Assembly (NCBI RefSeq): GCF_001761385.1
Contig: NZ_CP017476.1
Span: 857,501 to 921,500 of the forward strand
Source of the DNA: Hydrogenophaga crassostreae
Lineage (GTDB): Bacteria > Pseudomonadota > Gammaproteobacteria > Burkholderiales > Burkholderiaceae_C
DNA: 64,000 nt
Direction: 5' to 3'
The notes under the pieces were generated by a model. That model saw only the letters and a list, made by a program, of their open reading frames with translations. It was not told where the DNA came from and searched no databases. This document shows, piece after piece, positions 45,518 to 54,304 of this stretch. A program made the translations under genes and the position numbers. The first letter of the stretch is position 1; each line of letters opens with the position of its first letter.

Positions 45518-47341
45518 ATGAGCCTTCGCCCTACCCTCGATTTTCTACTCAACGATTGGCTGGCTGTTGAAGGCCTCAATCAGCGCGAGCGCTTTGCCGA
45601 CCATTCGCGCGAAACTTTCGATGCGGTGCTCGACACCTGCGAGCGCATCGCCCGTGAAAAGTACGCACCGTTCAACCGGCTGGTGGACACACAAGAGCCG
45701 CACTTCGACGGCGAAAAGGTGATCTTGCCCCAGGCCACGCACGATGCGAACAGGGCCTACGCCGAAAGCGGCATGTTGAGCGCTGCGCAAGACTACGAGA
45801 TCGGTGGCATGCAACTGCCTTACTCGGTGGAGGCTGCGGCGAACACTTTTTTTGCCATGGCATCGGTGAGCATCGGCTCGGGCCTGCTGACGGTGGGGAA
45901 CGCCAACTTGCTGATGAAGCACGGCAATGAACTGCAAAAGAAGGTTTTTGCCCTGAACGAGTTTTCAGGGCGCTGGTCGGGCACCATGTGTTTGAGCGAG
46001 CCTCAGGCAGGCTCTTCCTTGAGCGATGTCGCCACGCGGGCGGTGCCCGATGGGTCGGGCAGCGAGAGCGATCCGCTTGGTGCCAGATTCCGCCTCAAGG
46101 GCAACAAGATGTGGATCTCTTCCGGGGAGCATGAGCTCACCGAAAACATCATCCACCTGGTGCTCGCCAAGATTCCCGATGAAAACGGCAAACTGGTGCC
46201 TGGTACGCGGGGTATTTCCCTGTTCATCGTGCCCAAGAAGATGGTCGGCACCGATGGCGGGTTGACCGGCGAACGCAACGATGTGGCATTGGCCGGTTTG
46301 AACCACAAATGCGGCTGGCGTGGCACCACCAACACCTTGCTCAACTTTGGTGAGGGCAAGTACCCGGTTGGTGGCGAGGCCGGCGCGGTCGGCTACCTGG
46401 TGGGCCAGCCCGGCAAAGGCCTGGCCTGCATGTTCCACATGATGAACGAGGCGCGCATCGGCGTCGGTCTGGCGGCGACCATGCTCGGCATGGCCGGGTA
46501 CCACGCTTCACTGGACTACGCCAAGAACCGGCCGCAGGGTCGCCCGATGGGGCCGGCGGGCAAAGACCCCGCGCAGCCCCAGACCCGCATCATCGAACAC
46601 GCCGATGTGAAGCGCATGCTGCTGGCGCAGAAGAGCTACGCAGAAGGCGCTTTGGCGCTGGAACTGTATTGCGCCCGACTCGTGGACGAACACCACACCG
46701 CCGAAGCCGCGGCCGCAGACGATGCGCGTTTGTTGCTGGAGGTCTTGACGCCCATTGCCAAGAGCTGGCCCAGCGAATGGTGTCTGGAGGCCAATTCATT
46801 GGCGATCCAGGTGCACGGTGGCTACGGCTACACGCGCGACTTCCCCGTCGAGCAGTATTGGCGAGACAACCGCCTCAACATGATCCACGAAGGCACCCAC
46901 GGCATCCAGGGCATGGACCTGCTGGGCCGCAAGGTGCTGATGGAAGAAGGCAAGGGATTGAAGCTGCTGGCGGATCGCATGAATGCGACCATTCAGCGGG
47001 CGATGCAGGTGCCCGAGCTGGCAGAACACGCCAATGCCCTGGCGCATTCGCTGGCACAGGTCGGCGCGGCCACCAAGGCCGCATGGGCCACCGGCATTCC
47101 GGGCGATGCGCTGGCCAATGCGGTGCCGTATTTGCAGGCCTTTGGCCACATGGTTCTGGCCTGGATCTGGCTCGACGTTTCCTTGACCGCACAAGCCGCC
47201 GCCGACTCGCCAGCCCGCACCGGCCGCCTGGCTTGCATGCGCTTTTTCTTTCTCTATGAGTTGCCCAAGATCGGTGCCTGGCTCAATGTGGTGAGCAGCC
47301 GCGATCAGACCTGCGCCGCCTTGCCTGAGGAGGCGTTCTGA
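45518..47341 (+). CDS. Acyl-CoA dehydrogenase, large (about 600 residues)
   Basis: A 607-residue acyl-CoA dehydrogenase. It shows TMCLSEPQAGSSLSD in the middle domain, VHGGYGYTRDFPVEQYWRDNR, and the catalytic Glu in MIHEGTHGIQGMD. A C-terminal extra domain of about 130 residues follows, as in the AcdA/FadE-type long forms. I start at ATG 45518; an upstream TTG at 45494 would add eight residues. Its stop overlaps the next gene. The acyl substrate is unknown. Confidence 0.93.
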   Translation: MSLRPTLDFLLNDWLAVEGLNQRERFADHSRETFDAVLDTCERIAREKYAPFNRLVDTQEPHFDGEKVILPQATHDANRAYAESGMLSAAQDYEIGGMQLPYSVEAAANTFFAMASVSIGSGLLTVGNANLLMKHGNELQKKVFALNEFSGRWSGTMCLSEPQAGSSLSDVATRAVPDGSGSESDPLGARFRLKGNKMWISSGEHELTENIIHLVLAKIPDENGKLVPGTRGISLFIVPKKMVGTDGGLTGERNDVALAGLNHKCGWRGTTNTLLNFGEGKYPVGGEAGAVGYLVGQPGKGLACMFHMMNEARIGVGLAATMLGMAGYHASLDYAKNRPQGRPMGPAGKDPAQPQTRIIEHADVKRMLLAQKSYAEGALALELYCARLVDEHHTAEAAAADDARLLLEVLTPIAKSWPSEWCLEANSLAIQVHGGYGYTRDFPVEQYWRDNRLNMIHEGTHGIQGMDLLGRKVLMEEGKGLKLLADRMNATIQRAMQVPELAEHANALAHSLAQVGAATKAAWATGIPGDALANAVPYLQAFGHMVLAWIWLDVSLTAQAAADSPARTGRLACMRFFFLYELPKIGAWLNVVSSRDQTCAALPEEAF

Positions 47342-47631
47342 TGCTGCATCACGTTGTCATGTGGCAGTTGCGCGATGAAAACAGGCAGGTCAACCTGGCC
47401 GAAGCAGTTCGCTTGCTGCGAAGCTGTTCGGCCATCACGCCGGGCATTTTGAAGTTCGAAGTCGCGGCGGCACAACCGGGTCTGGCGTGCACCAGCGACC
47501 TGGTGCTCAACAGCAGCTTTGTCGATCGCGCGGCGCTGTCCGCCTACCAGGCCCACCCCGATCACGAGGCCATCAAGCCCTTCATGAAATCGGTGGTGGC
47601 GGCCCGGCAATGCATGGACTACGAGACCTGA
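47341..47631 (+). CDS. Dabb (stress-responsive alpha/beta-barrel) domain protein
   Basis: A 96-residue dimeric alpha/beta-barrel-type protein. It begins MLHHVVMWQL and has the typical DLVLNSSFVDRAALSAYQAHPDH segment. The ATG overlaps the dehydrogenase stop by one base (TGATG). Dabb proteins include hydrolases and cyclases of small lipophilic acids; the coupling suggests a role in the same pathway. Confidence 0.88.
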   Translation: MLHHVVMWQLRDENRQVNLAEAVRLLRSCSAITPGILKFEVAAAQPGLACTSDLVLNSSFVDRAALSAYQAHPDHEAIKPFMKSVVAARQCMDYET

Positions 47632-47791
47632 TCTCTCCTCACCCCAGGCCCAGCCGCCGACGTGGCCGTTGTTGCCCCCCGGGACTTGAAATGGTCCTGC
47701 GGCGAAACCTAAGCGACATCGTTGCGGCGCCTTCCCCGATACGCTAGTGAAAGCCCGTCGAATTCAACCGAAACCCACACAGGAGACACAC

Positions 47792-48583
47792 ATGACACGC
47801 ACCGTTCCCCAACTCTTTGATCTCAAAGGCAAGACCGCTCTCATCACCGGTGGTTCCCGCGGCCTGGGCCTGCAGATGGCCCATGCGCTGGGCGAGCAGG
47901 GCGCTCGCGTGCTGATCAGTTCGCGCAAGGCGGCCGATCTGGAAGCGGCCACTGCCGAACTGCAGGCCGCTGGCATCGACGCCCGCTGGATCGCTGCCGA
48001 CTGCTCGAAAGAAGAAGACATCCGTCGCCTGGCCGACGAGTCGCTGGAGCGCCTGGGCGATATCGACATCCTCGTCAACAACGCCGGTGCGGCCTGGGGC
48101 GCGCCCGCCGAAGACCACCCTGTTGAAGCCTGGGACAAGGTCATGAACCTCAACGTGCGCAGCTATTTCATCCTGAGCCAGATCGTCGCCAAGCGCAGCA
48201 TGATCGGCCGCAAGAGCGGGCGCATCATCAACACCGCTTCGATCGCTGGTCTGGGCGGCAACCCGCCCGACATGCAGACCATCGCCTACAACACCTCCAA
48301 GGGTGCGGTGATCAACTTCACCCGCGCGCTGGCCGCCGAATGGGGCAAGTACAACATCACCGTCAACGCCATCTGCCCCGGCTTCTTTCCGAGCAAAATG
48401 ACCGCCGGTACCTTGCAGGCCATGGGCGAAGAGCGTCTGAAGGCGAGTGCGCCGCTGCTGCGTTTTGGCGACGATGAAGACCTGAAGGGCCTGACCGTCC
48501 TGTACGCGTCGGATGCGGGCAAACACATCACCGGCCAGTGGCTGGCGGTCGATGGTGGCGTCAGCGTGGTCGCTGGCGGCTGA
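47792..48583 (+). CDS. Short-chain dehydrogenase/reductase
   Basis: A 263-residue SDR with TGGSRGLG, NNAGAAWGAPAED, YNTSK and NAICPGFFPSKM. The ATG at 47792 follows AGGAG by about seven bases. It is a paralogue of the SDR at 19921-20694. It may act on a 3-hydroxy- or 3-oxoacyl-CoA. Confidence 0.92.
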   Translation: MTRTVPQLFDLKGKTALITGGSRGLGLQMAHALGEQGARVLISSRKAADLEAATAELQAAGIDARWIAADCSKEEDIRRLADESLERLGDIDILVNNAGAAWGAPAEDHPVEAWDKVMNLNVRSYFILSQIVAKRSMIGRKSGRIINTASIAGLGGNPPDMQTIAYNTSKGAVINFTRALAAEWGKYNITVNAICPGFFPSKMTAGTLQAMGEERLKASAPLLRFGDDEDLKGLTVLYASDAGKHITGQWLAVDGGVSVVAGG

Positions 48584-48589
48584 CCACGG

Positions 48590-48675
48590 TCCACCCCAGC
48601 GCCGTGCCTTCGGCGTCTCACCCCCTCAAGGGGGCGATTCCGGTGGCCCGGCGCAGCCGGTTGCACGGCATCCTG
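48590..48675 (+). repeat. Intergenic double-hairpin repeat, copy 3
   Basis: CTTCGGCGTC then CCCCC-TCAA-GGGGG (48621-48634) and CCGGC-GCA-GCCGG (48648-48660), then GTTGCACGGCATCCTGG. It lies directly after an SDR stop. Confidence 0.8.
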
Positions 48676-48749
48676 GGTCAAGGCATTTCGCTCTGGCAAC
48701 GCCTGGGACAAGTGCCCCAAACCCCTCAAGACTGCTGCACACTGCATCC

Positions 48750-49178
48750 ATGAAATTTTCTGTCCATATTCCTTTTGTCGAGCTGTTGGGGTTTGAGCTG
48801 TTGAGCATGGCCAATGGCCAGGCCGAGATAACCTTTGACCCCAGGGTCGAACATGAGAATTCGTTCAATGTGGTGCACGGTGGCGCGAGCATGACGCTGA
48901 TGGATGTGGTCATGGCGCATGCGGCGCGGTCGGTGGAGCCTGCAATGGGGTGCGTCACGATCGAGATGAAAACCAGTTTCATGCGTCCGGCCAGGGGCAA
49001 GCTATTGGCCAGGGGCAACCTGCTGCACCGAACCGCCACCATGGCCTTCACCGAAGCCCGCATTTTCGACGCCGATGGCAAGCTGTGTGCGCATGCCACC
49101 GGTACCTTCAAATTTGTGCCGCGTTTGCCAGTGGGCAGCAAATCCACTCAGGCGCTCAACAACATCAGGACCGATTGA
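48750..49178 (+). CDS. PaaI-type hotdog thioesterase
   Basis: A 142-residue hotdog-fold protein with the PaaI-like pattern NSFNVVHGGASMTLMDVVMAHA and TIEMKTSFMRPARGKLLARG. It hydrolyses acyl-CoA thioesters, probably to release stalled intermediates and recycle CoA. The stop overlaps the next SDR start (TGATG). Confidence 0.9.
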   Translation: MKFSVHIPFVELLGFELLSMANGQAEITFDPRVEHENSFNVVHGGASMTLMDVVMAHAARSVEPAMGCVTIEMKTSFMRPARGKLLARGNLLHRTATMAFTEARIFDADGKLCAHATGTFKFVPRLPVGSKSTQALNNIRTD

Positions 49179-49975
49179 TGGCAACTGAAATACCTGTGGC
49201 GTTGGTAACCGGTGGTGCCCGTGGCATTGGCTTGGCCATCGTCCAGTGGTTTCTGGATCGCGGGCATCGCGTGGCCCTGATCGACAACGATGCCGACACA
49301 CTGACGCGCACCGCGTCCCGGTTGCGCGAAGCGCTGGGCAGCGATGCGGATCGCCTGCTGGCCTTGCACACCGATGTGTCCAGGCCTGATCAGGTGGCGG
49401 AAGCGGTGCAGCACATCGTGGGGGCGTTCGGCCGCATCGATGCTCTGGTCAACAACGCAGGCGTGGCCACCTTCAAACCGATTGGAGAAACCACCGTTGA
49501 CGATTGGCGCTGGGTGATGGCCACCAACCTGGATGGCCCCTTCATTTGTACCCAGGCGGTCGCGCCATGGATGCTGAAAAACGGCGGTGGAGCGGTGGTC
49601 AACATCGCGTCCATATCGGGCCTGCGCGCGAGCACGCTGCGGGTCGCCTATGGCACTTCCAAGGCCGCCCTGATTCACCTCACCAAACAACAAGCCGTGG
49701 AATATGGCAATGTGGGCATTCGCGTCAACGCCATTGCGCCCGGCCCGGTGGAAACCGAGATGGCCAGGAAGGTGCATACGCCTGCCATCCGTGCCGATTA
49801 CCACGACACCATTCCGCTGGCCCGGTACGGCAGCATGGAAGAGATTGCCAACGCGGTCGGCTTTCTGTGCAGTGCCGAGGCCAGCTATATCAATGGCCAG
49901 GTGCTGGCGGTCGACGGCGGCTTTGATGCCGCTGGCGTGGGCCTGCCCACCTTGCGCCGCCCTGTTTCAACCTGA
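49178..49975 (+). CDS. Short-chain dehydrogenase/reductase
   Basis: A 265-residue SDR with TGGARGIG, NNAGVATFKP, catalytic Ser in ASISGLRAS and YGTSK. It begins inside the thioesterase stop and is therefore coupled to it. Substrate unknown; an alcohol or hydroxyacyl-CoA is likely by context. Confidence 0.9.
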   Translation: MATEIPVALVTGGARGIGLAIVQWFLDRGHRVALIDNDADTLTRTASRLREALGSDADRLLALHTDVSRPDQVAEAVQHIVGAFGRIDALVNNAGVATFKPIGETTVDDWRWVMATNLDGPFICTQAVAPWMLKNGGGAVVNIASISGLRASTLRVAYGTSKAALIHLTKQQAVEYGNVGIRVNAIAPGPVETEMARKVHTPAIRADYHDTIPLARYGSMEEIANAVGFLCSAEASYINGQVLAVDGGFDAAGVGLPTLRRPVST

Positions 49976-50011
49976 ACATCTGTTCTTATCATTCAACCGG
50001 AGATTTTCACC

Positions 50012-51025
50012 ATGCCTAGCAATCAACAAATCGTTCTCGATAACCGCCCTGAAGGCGACGCCGTCGCCAGCAACTTCAAGCTGGTGACCAGCGAAACGCC
50101 AGCGCTCGCCGAGAACCAGGTATTGGTCAAGCACCACTACATGAGTCTCGACCCCTACATGCGTGGACGCATGAACGACAGCAAAAGCTACGCCGCTTCG
50201 CAGGCGTTGGGCGAAGTGATGATCGGTGGCACGGTTGGCGAAGTGGTCGAAACCAGGCACCCCAAGTTCGCCGTGGGCGACCAGGTGGTCGGCATGGGTG
50301 GCTGGCAGCAATACAGCGTGGTCGATGCGGCCCAACCCGGCGCCTTGCGCAAGGTCGATACGACGCATGTGCCGCTCTCCTACTACCTCGGCGCTGTGGG
50401 CATGCCCGGCGTGACTGCTTGGTATGGCCTGGTCAAGATCATCAACCCCAAGGCGGGGGAGACGGTGGTCATCAGTGCTGCGACCGGCGCAGTGGGCAGT
50501 GCTTTTGGCGCTCTGGCCAAGGCGCGCGGCTGCCGCACGGTGGGTATCGCAGGCGGCCCTGAGAAGTGCAAGTACGCGGTGGACGAGCTGGGCTTCGATG
50601 CCTGTATCGACTACAAGCTGCACAAAGACATGTATTCCCTGGCCAAGGCCCTGAAAGAGCACTGCCCGGACGGTATCGACGGCTACTTTGAAAACGTGGG
50701 GGGCATGATTCTCGATGCCATTCTGTTGCGCATGAACGCCTTTGGCCGCATCGCGGTTTGCGGCATGATCGCCGGCTACAACGGCGCACCGCTGCCGCTG
50801 ACCAACCCGGCGCTGATTCTGGTGAACCGTCTCAAAGTCGAAGGTTTCATCGTCAGCGAGCACATGGAAGTCTGGCCCGAGGCCCTCACCGAACTGGGCT
50901 CACTGGTCGCCACGGGCAAGCTGCGTCCACGCGAAACCGTGGCAGAAGGCCTGGCGGCAGCGCCTGAAGCTTTCCTCGGTCTGCTCAAGGGCAAGAACTT
51001 TGGCAAGCAGCTTGTGAAGTTGTGA
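50012..51025 (+). CDS. NADP-dependent oxidoreductase (CurA/leukotriene-B4-dehydrogenase-like)
   Basis: A 337-residue zinc-free medium-chain reductase. N-terminal MSLDPYMRGRMND, the glycine-rich nucleotide motif AATGAVGSAFGALAKARGC and GYFENVGG are family features. Such enzymes reduce the C=C of enones or enoyl derivatives with NADPH. It follows the SDR by 36 bases and is itself followed by a hairpin repeat. Confidence 0.92.
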   Translation: MPSNQQIVLDNRPEGDAVASNFKLVTSETPALAENQVLVKHHYMSLDPYMRGRMNDSKSYAASQALGEVMIGGTVGEVVETRHPKFAVGDQVVGMGGWQQYSVVDAAQPGALRKVDTTHVPLSYYLGAVGMPGVTAWYGLVKIINPKAGETVVISAATGAVGSAFGALAKARGCRTVGIAGGPEKCKYAVDELGFDACIDYKLHKDMYSLAKALKEHCPDGIDGYFENVGGMILDAILLRMNAFGRIAVCGMIAGYNGAPLPLTNPALILVNRLKVEGFIVSEHMEVWPEALTELGSLVATGKLRPRETVAEGLAAAPEAFLGLLKGKNFGKQLVKL

Positions 51026-51044
51026 TCCCCCGCGCCGCAGTGCT

Positions 51045-51125
51045 GGGAGTCCACCCCCGCCGCGCTATGCGCGACCCCCTCAAGGGGGCGTCGCTGGCGG
51101 CCCGGCGGAGCCGGTTCCACGGCGA
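51045..51125 (+). repeat. Intergenic double-hairpin repeat, copy 4
   Basis: CGCGCTATGCGCG arm, then CCCCC-TCAA-GGGGG (51075-51088) and CCGGC-GGA-GCCGG (51102-51114), then GGTTCCACGGCGACCTGG. It lies between the CurA-like and the AidB-like genes and shares GGCCCGGCGGAGCCGGTTCC with copy 2. Confidence 0.85.
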
Positions 51126-51183
51126 CCTGGTTTCAGCATCCCTTCGCTGAGGCGTCCCTTTTTTTGAACCGTCAGGAGGTTCC

Positions 51184-52833
51184 ATGAAACCCACGCACGA
51201 GGTGTTTAACCAGCCTGAGCCGCTGGTTGATGTGAACCTGTTCAGCGGCAACCGCGCCTTGCAATCGGCGCTGGCTTTTAATGCGCCGGTGCTGGACACG
51301 GCGCCTTTGCTCGCGTTGGGCGATCGGGTTGGCAGCGCAGCGATGCAGACCCATGCACGGCTGGCGAACGTGTTCACGCCGCAACTGAAAAGCCACGACC
51401 GGTCTGGCCACCGTATTGATCGGGTGGAGTTCCACCCGAGTTACCACGCGCTGATGACTGAGGCCACTGGCGCGGGCCTGCACGGCACGGCGTTCAGCGA
51501 GGCCGAGCAGGCCACGGGCCACGCGCATGTGAAACGGGCCGCGAGTTTCATGCTCTTTACCGAGCTTGAACCTTCGATGCTGTGCCCGATCTCCATGACC
51601 TACGCGGTCACACCTGCGCTCAAGGGCAACGCGGCGATCTACAACGACTGGGCGCCCCAACTCACCAGCCGCAGTTACGACCCTGAACTGAAACTGTGGA
51701 AAGACAAGGCCGGCGTGACCATGGGCATGGGCATGACGGAGAAGCAGGGTGGCTCCGATGTGCGCGCCAACACCACGCAAGCTGTGAGCGATGGGCAGGA
51801 CGACTGGGGCCAGCGCTTCCGGGTGACGGGGCACAAGTGGTTCTTCTCGGCGCCCATGTGCGATGCCTTTTTGATTCTGGCCCAAACGGCGTCGGGTTTG
51901 AGTTGCCTGTTCCTGCCCCGCCTGTTGCCCGACGGCAGCCTGAACCAGTTGTTCATCCAGCGCCTGAAAGACAAGCTGGGCAACAAGGCCAATGCCAGCT
52001 CCGAAGTGGAGTTCGTGGGCGCCACCGCGTGGCTGGTGGGCGAAGAGGGGCGCGGCGTGCCGCAGATTCTGGCCATGGGCAGCATGACGCGGCTGGATTG
52101 CGCCCTGGGTACCAGCGGCCTGATGCGCCACGCGCTGTCGCTGGCACTGAACCACACGGCACAGCGCCAGGCGTTTGGCAAGCGGCTGATTGATCAGCCT
52201 TTGATGCAGAACGTGCTTGCCGATCTGGCGCTGGAATCCGAGGCGGCGACCGCCCTGGCGTTGCGCCTGGCCCGCAGTTTTGATCGCTCCGGCGATGCCC
52301 ATGAACAGGTGATGAACCGGCTGCTGACGCCGGTGTCCAAGTTCTGGATCTGCAAGCGCGGCAGCCACTTTGCACAGGAGACCATGGAGTGCCTGGGCGG
52401 CAACGGTTATGTGGAAGAGGGCGGTGAAGGCGTGATGGCGCGCATCTACCGGGAGATGCCGCTCAACAGCATCTGGGAAGGCGCGGGCAATATCATGGCA
52501 CTGGACCTGTTGCGTGCGTTGCGCAAGGCCGATGCGTCCGCCGCACTGGCCGATGAGCTTCGGCCCGCTCTGGGCATGCACCCGGCGCTCGACCATGTGG
52601 CCCGTTCGCTGCCGACGCGGGTAGAAGCCATGGCCACCGAAATTGAAGCGCGCCGCCTGGCGCAAGACGTGGCTTTGGCCGTGCAGGCCGCGCTGTTGGC
52701 GCAGACAGCGCCATCCGCGGTCTTTTCCGCTTTTTGCGATTCGCGTCTGGATGGCCATTGGGGTCACAGCTTTGGCGCCCTGTCTGCCGCCACCGATTTC
52801 GACAGCATCATCGCCCGCGCCCAACCGAACTGA
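51184..52833 (+). CDS. AidB-type acyl-CoA dehydrogenase
   Basis: A 549-residue AidB-branch flavoprotein. Typical features: VEFHPSYHALM, GMGMTEKQGGSDVRANTT, KWFFSAPMCDAFL, QETMECLGGNGYVEE and the catalytic-type motif NSIWEGAGNIMALDLLR. AGGAGG is seven bases upstream. E. coli AidB belongs to the adaptive response to alkylation, yet many homologues are isovaleryl-CoA-type dehydrogenases. An Ogt-type repair gene lies 2.4 kb downstream in the same direction. Either role is possible here. Confidence 0.9.
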   Translation: MKPTHEVFNQPEPLVDVNLFSGNRALQSALAFNAPVLDTAPLLALGDRVGSAAMQTHARLANVFTPQLKSHDRSGHRIDRVEFHPSYHALMTEATGAGLHGTAFSEAEQATGHAHVKRAASFMLFTELEPSMLCPISMTYAVTPALKGNAAIYNDWAPQLTSRSYDPELKLWKDKAGVTMGMGMTEKQGGSDVRANTTQAVSDGQDDWGQRFRVTGHKWFFSAPMCDAFLILAQTASGLSCLFLPRLLPDGSLNQLFIQRLKDKLGNKANASSEVEFVGATAWLVGEEGRGVPQILAMGSMTRLDCALGTSGLMRHALSLALNHTAQRQAFGKRLIDQPLMQNVLADLALESEAATALALRLARSFDRSGDAHEQVMNRLLTPVSKFWICKRGSHFAQETMECLGGNGYVEEGGEGVMARIYREMPLNSIWEGAGNIMALDLLRALRKADASAALADELRPALGMHPALDHVARSLPTRVEAMATEIEARRLAQDVALAVQAALLAQTAPSAVFSAFCDSRLDGHWGHSFGALSAATDFDSIIARAQPN

Positions 52834-52851
52834 CCCTGGAGAGACCTCACC

Positions 52852-53787
52852 ATGTCCGATCTCATTCTTCACCATTACCCGACTTCGCCTTTTTCCGAAA
52901 AGGTGCGGCTGATCCTGGGCTACAAACAGCTGGCGTGGAAGAGCGTGATCATTCCGCGCATCATGCCCAAGCCCGATGTGCTGGCGCTCACGGGTGGCTA
53001 CCGCCGCACGCCGTTTTTGCAGATCGGTGCCGATGTGTATTGCGACACGGCGCTGATCGGCGATGTGCTGGAACAGCGCGAGCCCTCGGCGCCGTTGTTT
53101 CCCGCAACGCAAAAAGGTGTGGCCCGCGTGTTGGCGCAATGGGCCGACAGCACCCTGTTCTGGGCGGCCATGGGCTACAACCTGAGCCCCAAAGGCGCCG
53201 CCGCATTGTTCGCCGGTCAGCCGCCGGAGGCCGCGCAGGCCTTTGCCGCTGATCGGGGCGCCATGCGCAGCAACATGACCAGCCTCAGGCCGGGCGATGC
53301 CACTGCCGCGTACCGCAGCTACTTGCGCCGCCTGTCGACCATGGTCGAAGAGCAACCATTTCTTCTGGGTGATGCGCCGAGCATGGCCGATTTCGCGGCC
53401 TACCACCCGCTGTGGTTCAGCCGCGTGGTGAACCCGGCGGTGGCCGGTGTGCTTGACCACACGCCAGCTGTGCTGGCCTGGATGGACCGCCTGGCCGCCC
53501 TGGGCCATGGGCACATGAGCAAACTCACCTCGGCCGAGGCGGTCGCCGTGGCGGCGGCGGCACAGCCCCTGCCTCTGACGGGCGACGTGTTTCAGGACGA
53601 CCACGGCATTGCCCTGGGCAGCCGGGTGACCATCGCAGCCGAAGCTTTTGGCACCGAACCCACCGAGGGCATCCTGCGCGCGGCAACCCGCACGCGCTAC
53701 ACACTCGAGCGTTCGGACGAACGTGTGGGCACGGTGCATGTGCACTTCCCCCGCATCGGCTTTGTCCTGAGGGAAGTCAAAGCTTGA
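52852..53787 (+). CDS. Glutathione S-transferase family protein with C-terminal extension
   Basis: A 311-residue GST-like protein. The thioredoxin-like N-domain starts ILHHYPTSPFSEKVRLIL, with Ser in the usual active-site zone, and the helical domain includes LGDAPSMADFAAYHPLW. After the GST fold, about 80 residues (GDVFQDDHGIALGSRVTI to the end) form a predicted beta-rich tail not found in standard GSTs. It probably conjugates or isomerises a glutathione-linked intermediate; substrate unknown. Confidence 0.88.
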   Translation: MSDLILHHYPTSPFSEKVRLILGYKQLAWKSVIIPRIMPKPDVLALTGGYRRTPFLQIGADVYCDTALIGDVLEQREPSAPLFPATQKGVARVLAQWADSTLFWAAMGYNLSPKGAAALFAGQPPEAAQAFAADRGAMRSNMTSLRPGDATAAYRSYLRRLSTMVEEQPFLLGDAPSMADFAAYHPLWFSRVVNPAVAGVLDHTPAVLAWMDRLAALGHGHMSKLTSAEAVAVAAAAQPLPLTGDVFQDDHGIALGSRVTIAAEAFGTEPTEGILRAATRTRYTLERSDERVGTVHVHFPRIGFVLREVKA

Positions 53788-54266
53788 GCGCCGCATTCGA
53801 TTTGACCGGTCTGCGCTGGCGTGCGGTGCGGTTTGATGCGCTGAGCACGGCAGAGCTTTACCGCGTGTTGCAGTTGCGCTCGGCGGTGTTCGTGGTTGAG
53901 CAAAACTGCGTGTTTCAGGATATCGACGGGCTGGATGCCCAGGCGGTACACCTGATGGGCGAAACGCCTGGCGAAGGTGGCGTACCGCGCTTGCTGGCTT
54001 ACACCCGCCTGTTGCCCGCTGGCGCGGCGTTTGCCGAGGCCAGCATCGGCCGTGTGGCCACTTCATCGGCTGCCCGCGGCACGGGTTTGGGCCATGCCCT
54101 CATGCGCGAATCCGTTGCCGAGTTGCAGCGCCAGTGGGGCCCACAACCCATTCGCATCGGTGCGCAAGCGCATCTGCAAACGTATTACCGCCAAACCGGC
54201 TTTGAGCCGCAAGGCGATTTGTATCTGGAAGACGGCATCGAACACATCGAGATGGTTCGGGCCTGA
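53784..54266 (+). CDS. GNAT family acetyltransferase (ElaA-like)
   Basis: A 160-residue GNAT protein. ElaA-type start region YRVLQLRSAVFVVEQNCVFQD, CoA-binding RVATSSAARGTGLGHALM and IGAQAHLQTYYRQTGF. No ATG is available; TTG 53784 overlaps the GST stop (TTGA), which suggests translational coupling. Substrate unknown. Confidence 0.88.
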   Translation: MSAAFDLTGLRWRAVRFDALSTAELYRVLQLRSAVFVVEQNCVFQDIDGLDAQAVHLMGETPGEGGVPRLLAYTRLLPAGAAFAEASIGRVATSSAARGTGLGHALMRESVAELQRQWGPQPIRIGAQAHLQTYYRQTGFEPQGDLYLEDGIEHIEMVRA

Positions 54267-54304
54267 ACCCCAATCCGTTATTCAAACCCACAGGAGACGA
54301 CACC

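Noticed and set aside
51172..54066. 964-codon open frame on the minus strand
   Set aside because: Antisense shadow of the AidB-like, GST and GNAT genes; no motif and composition typical of complement frames.
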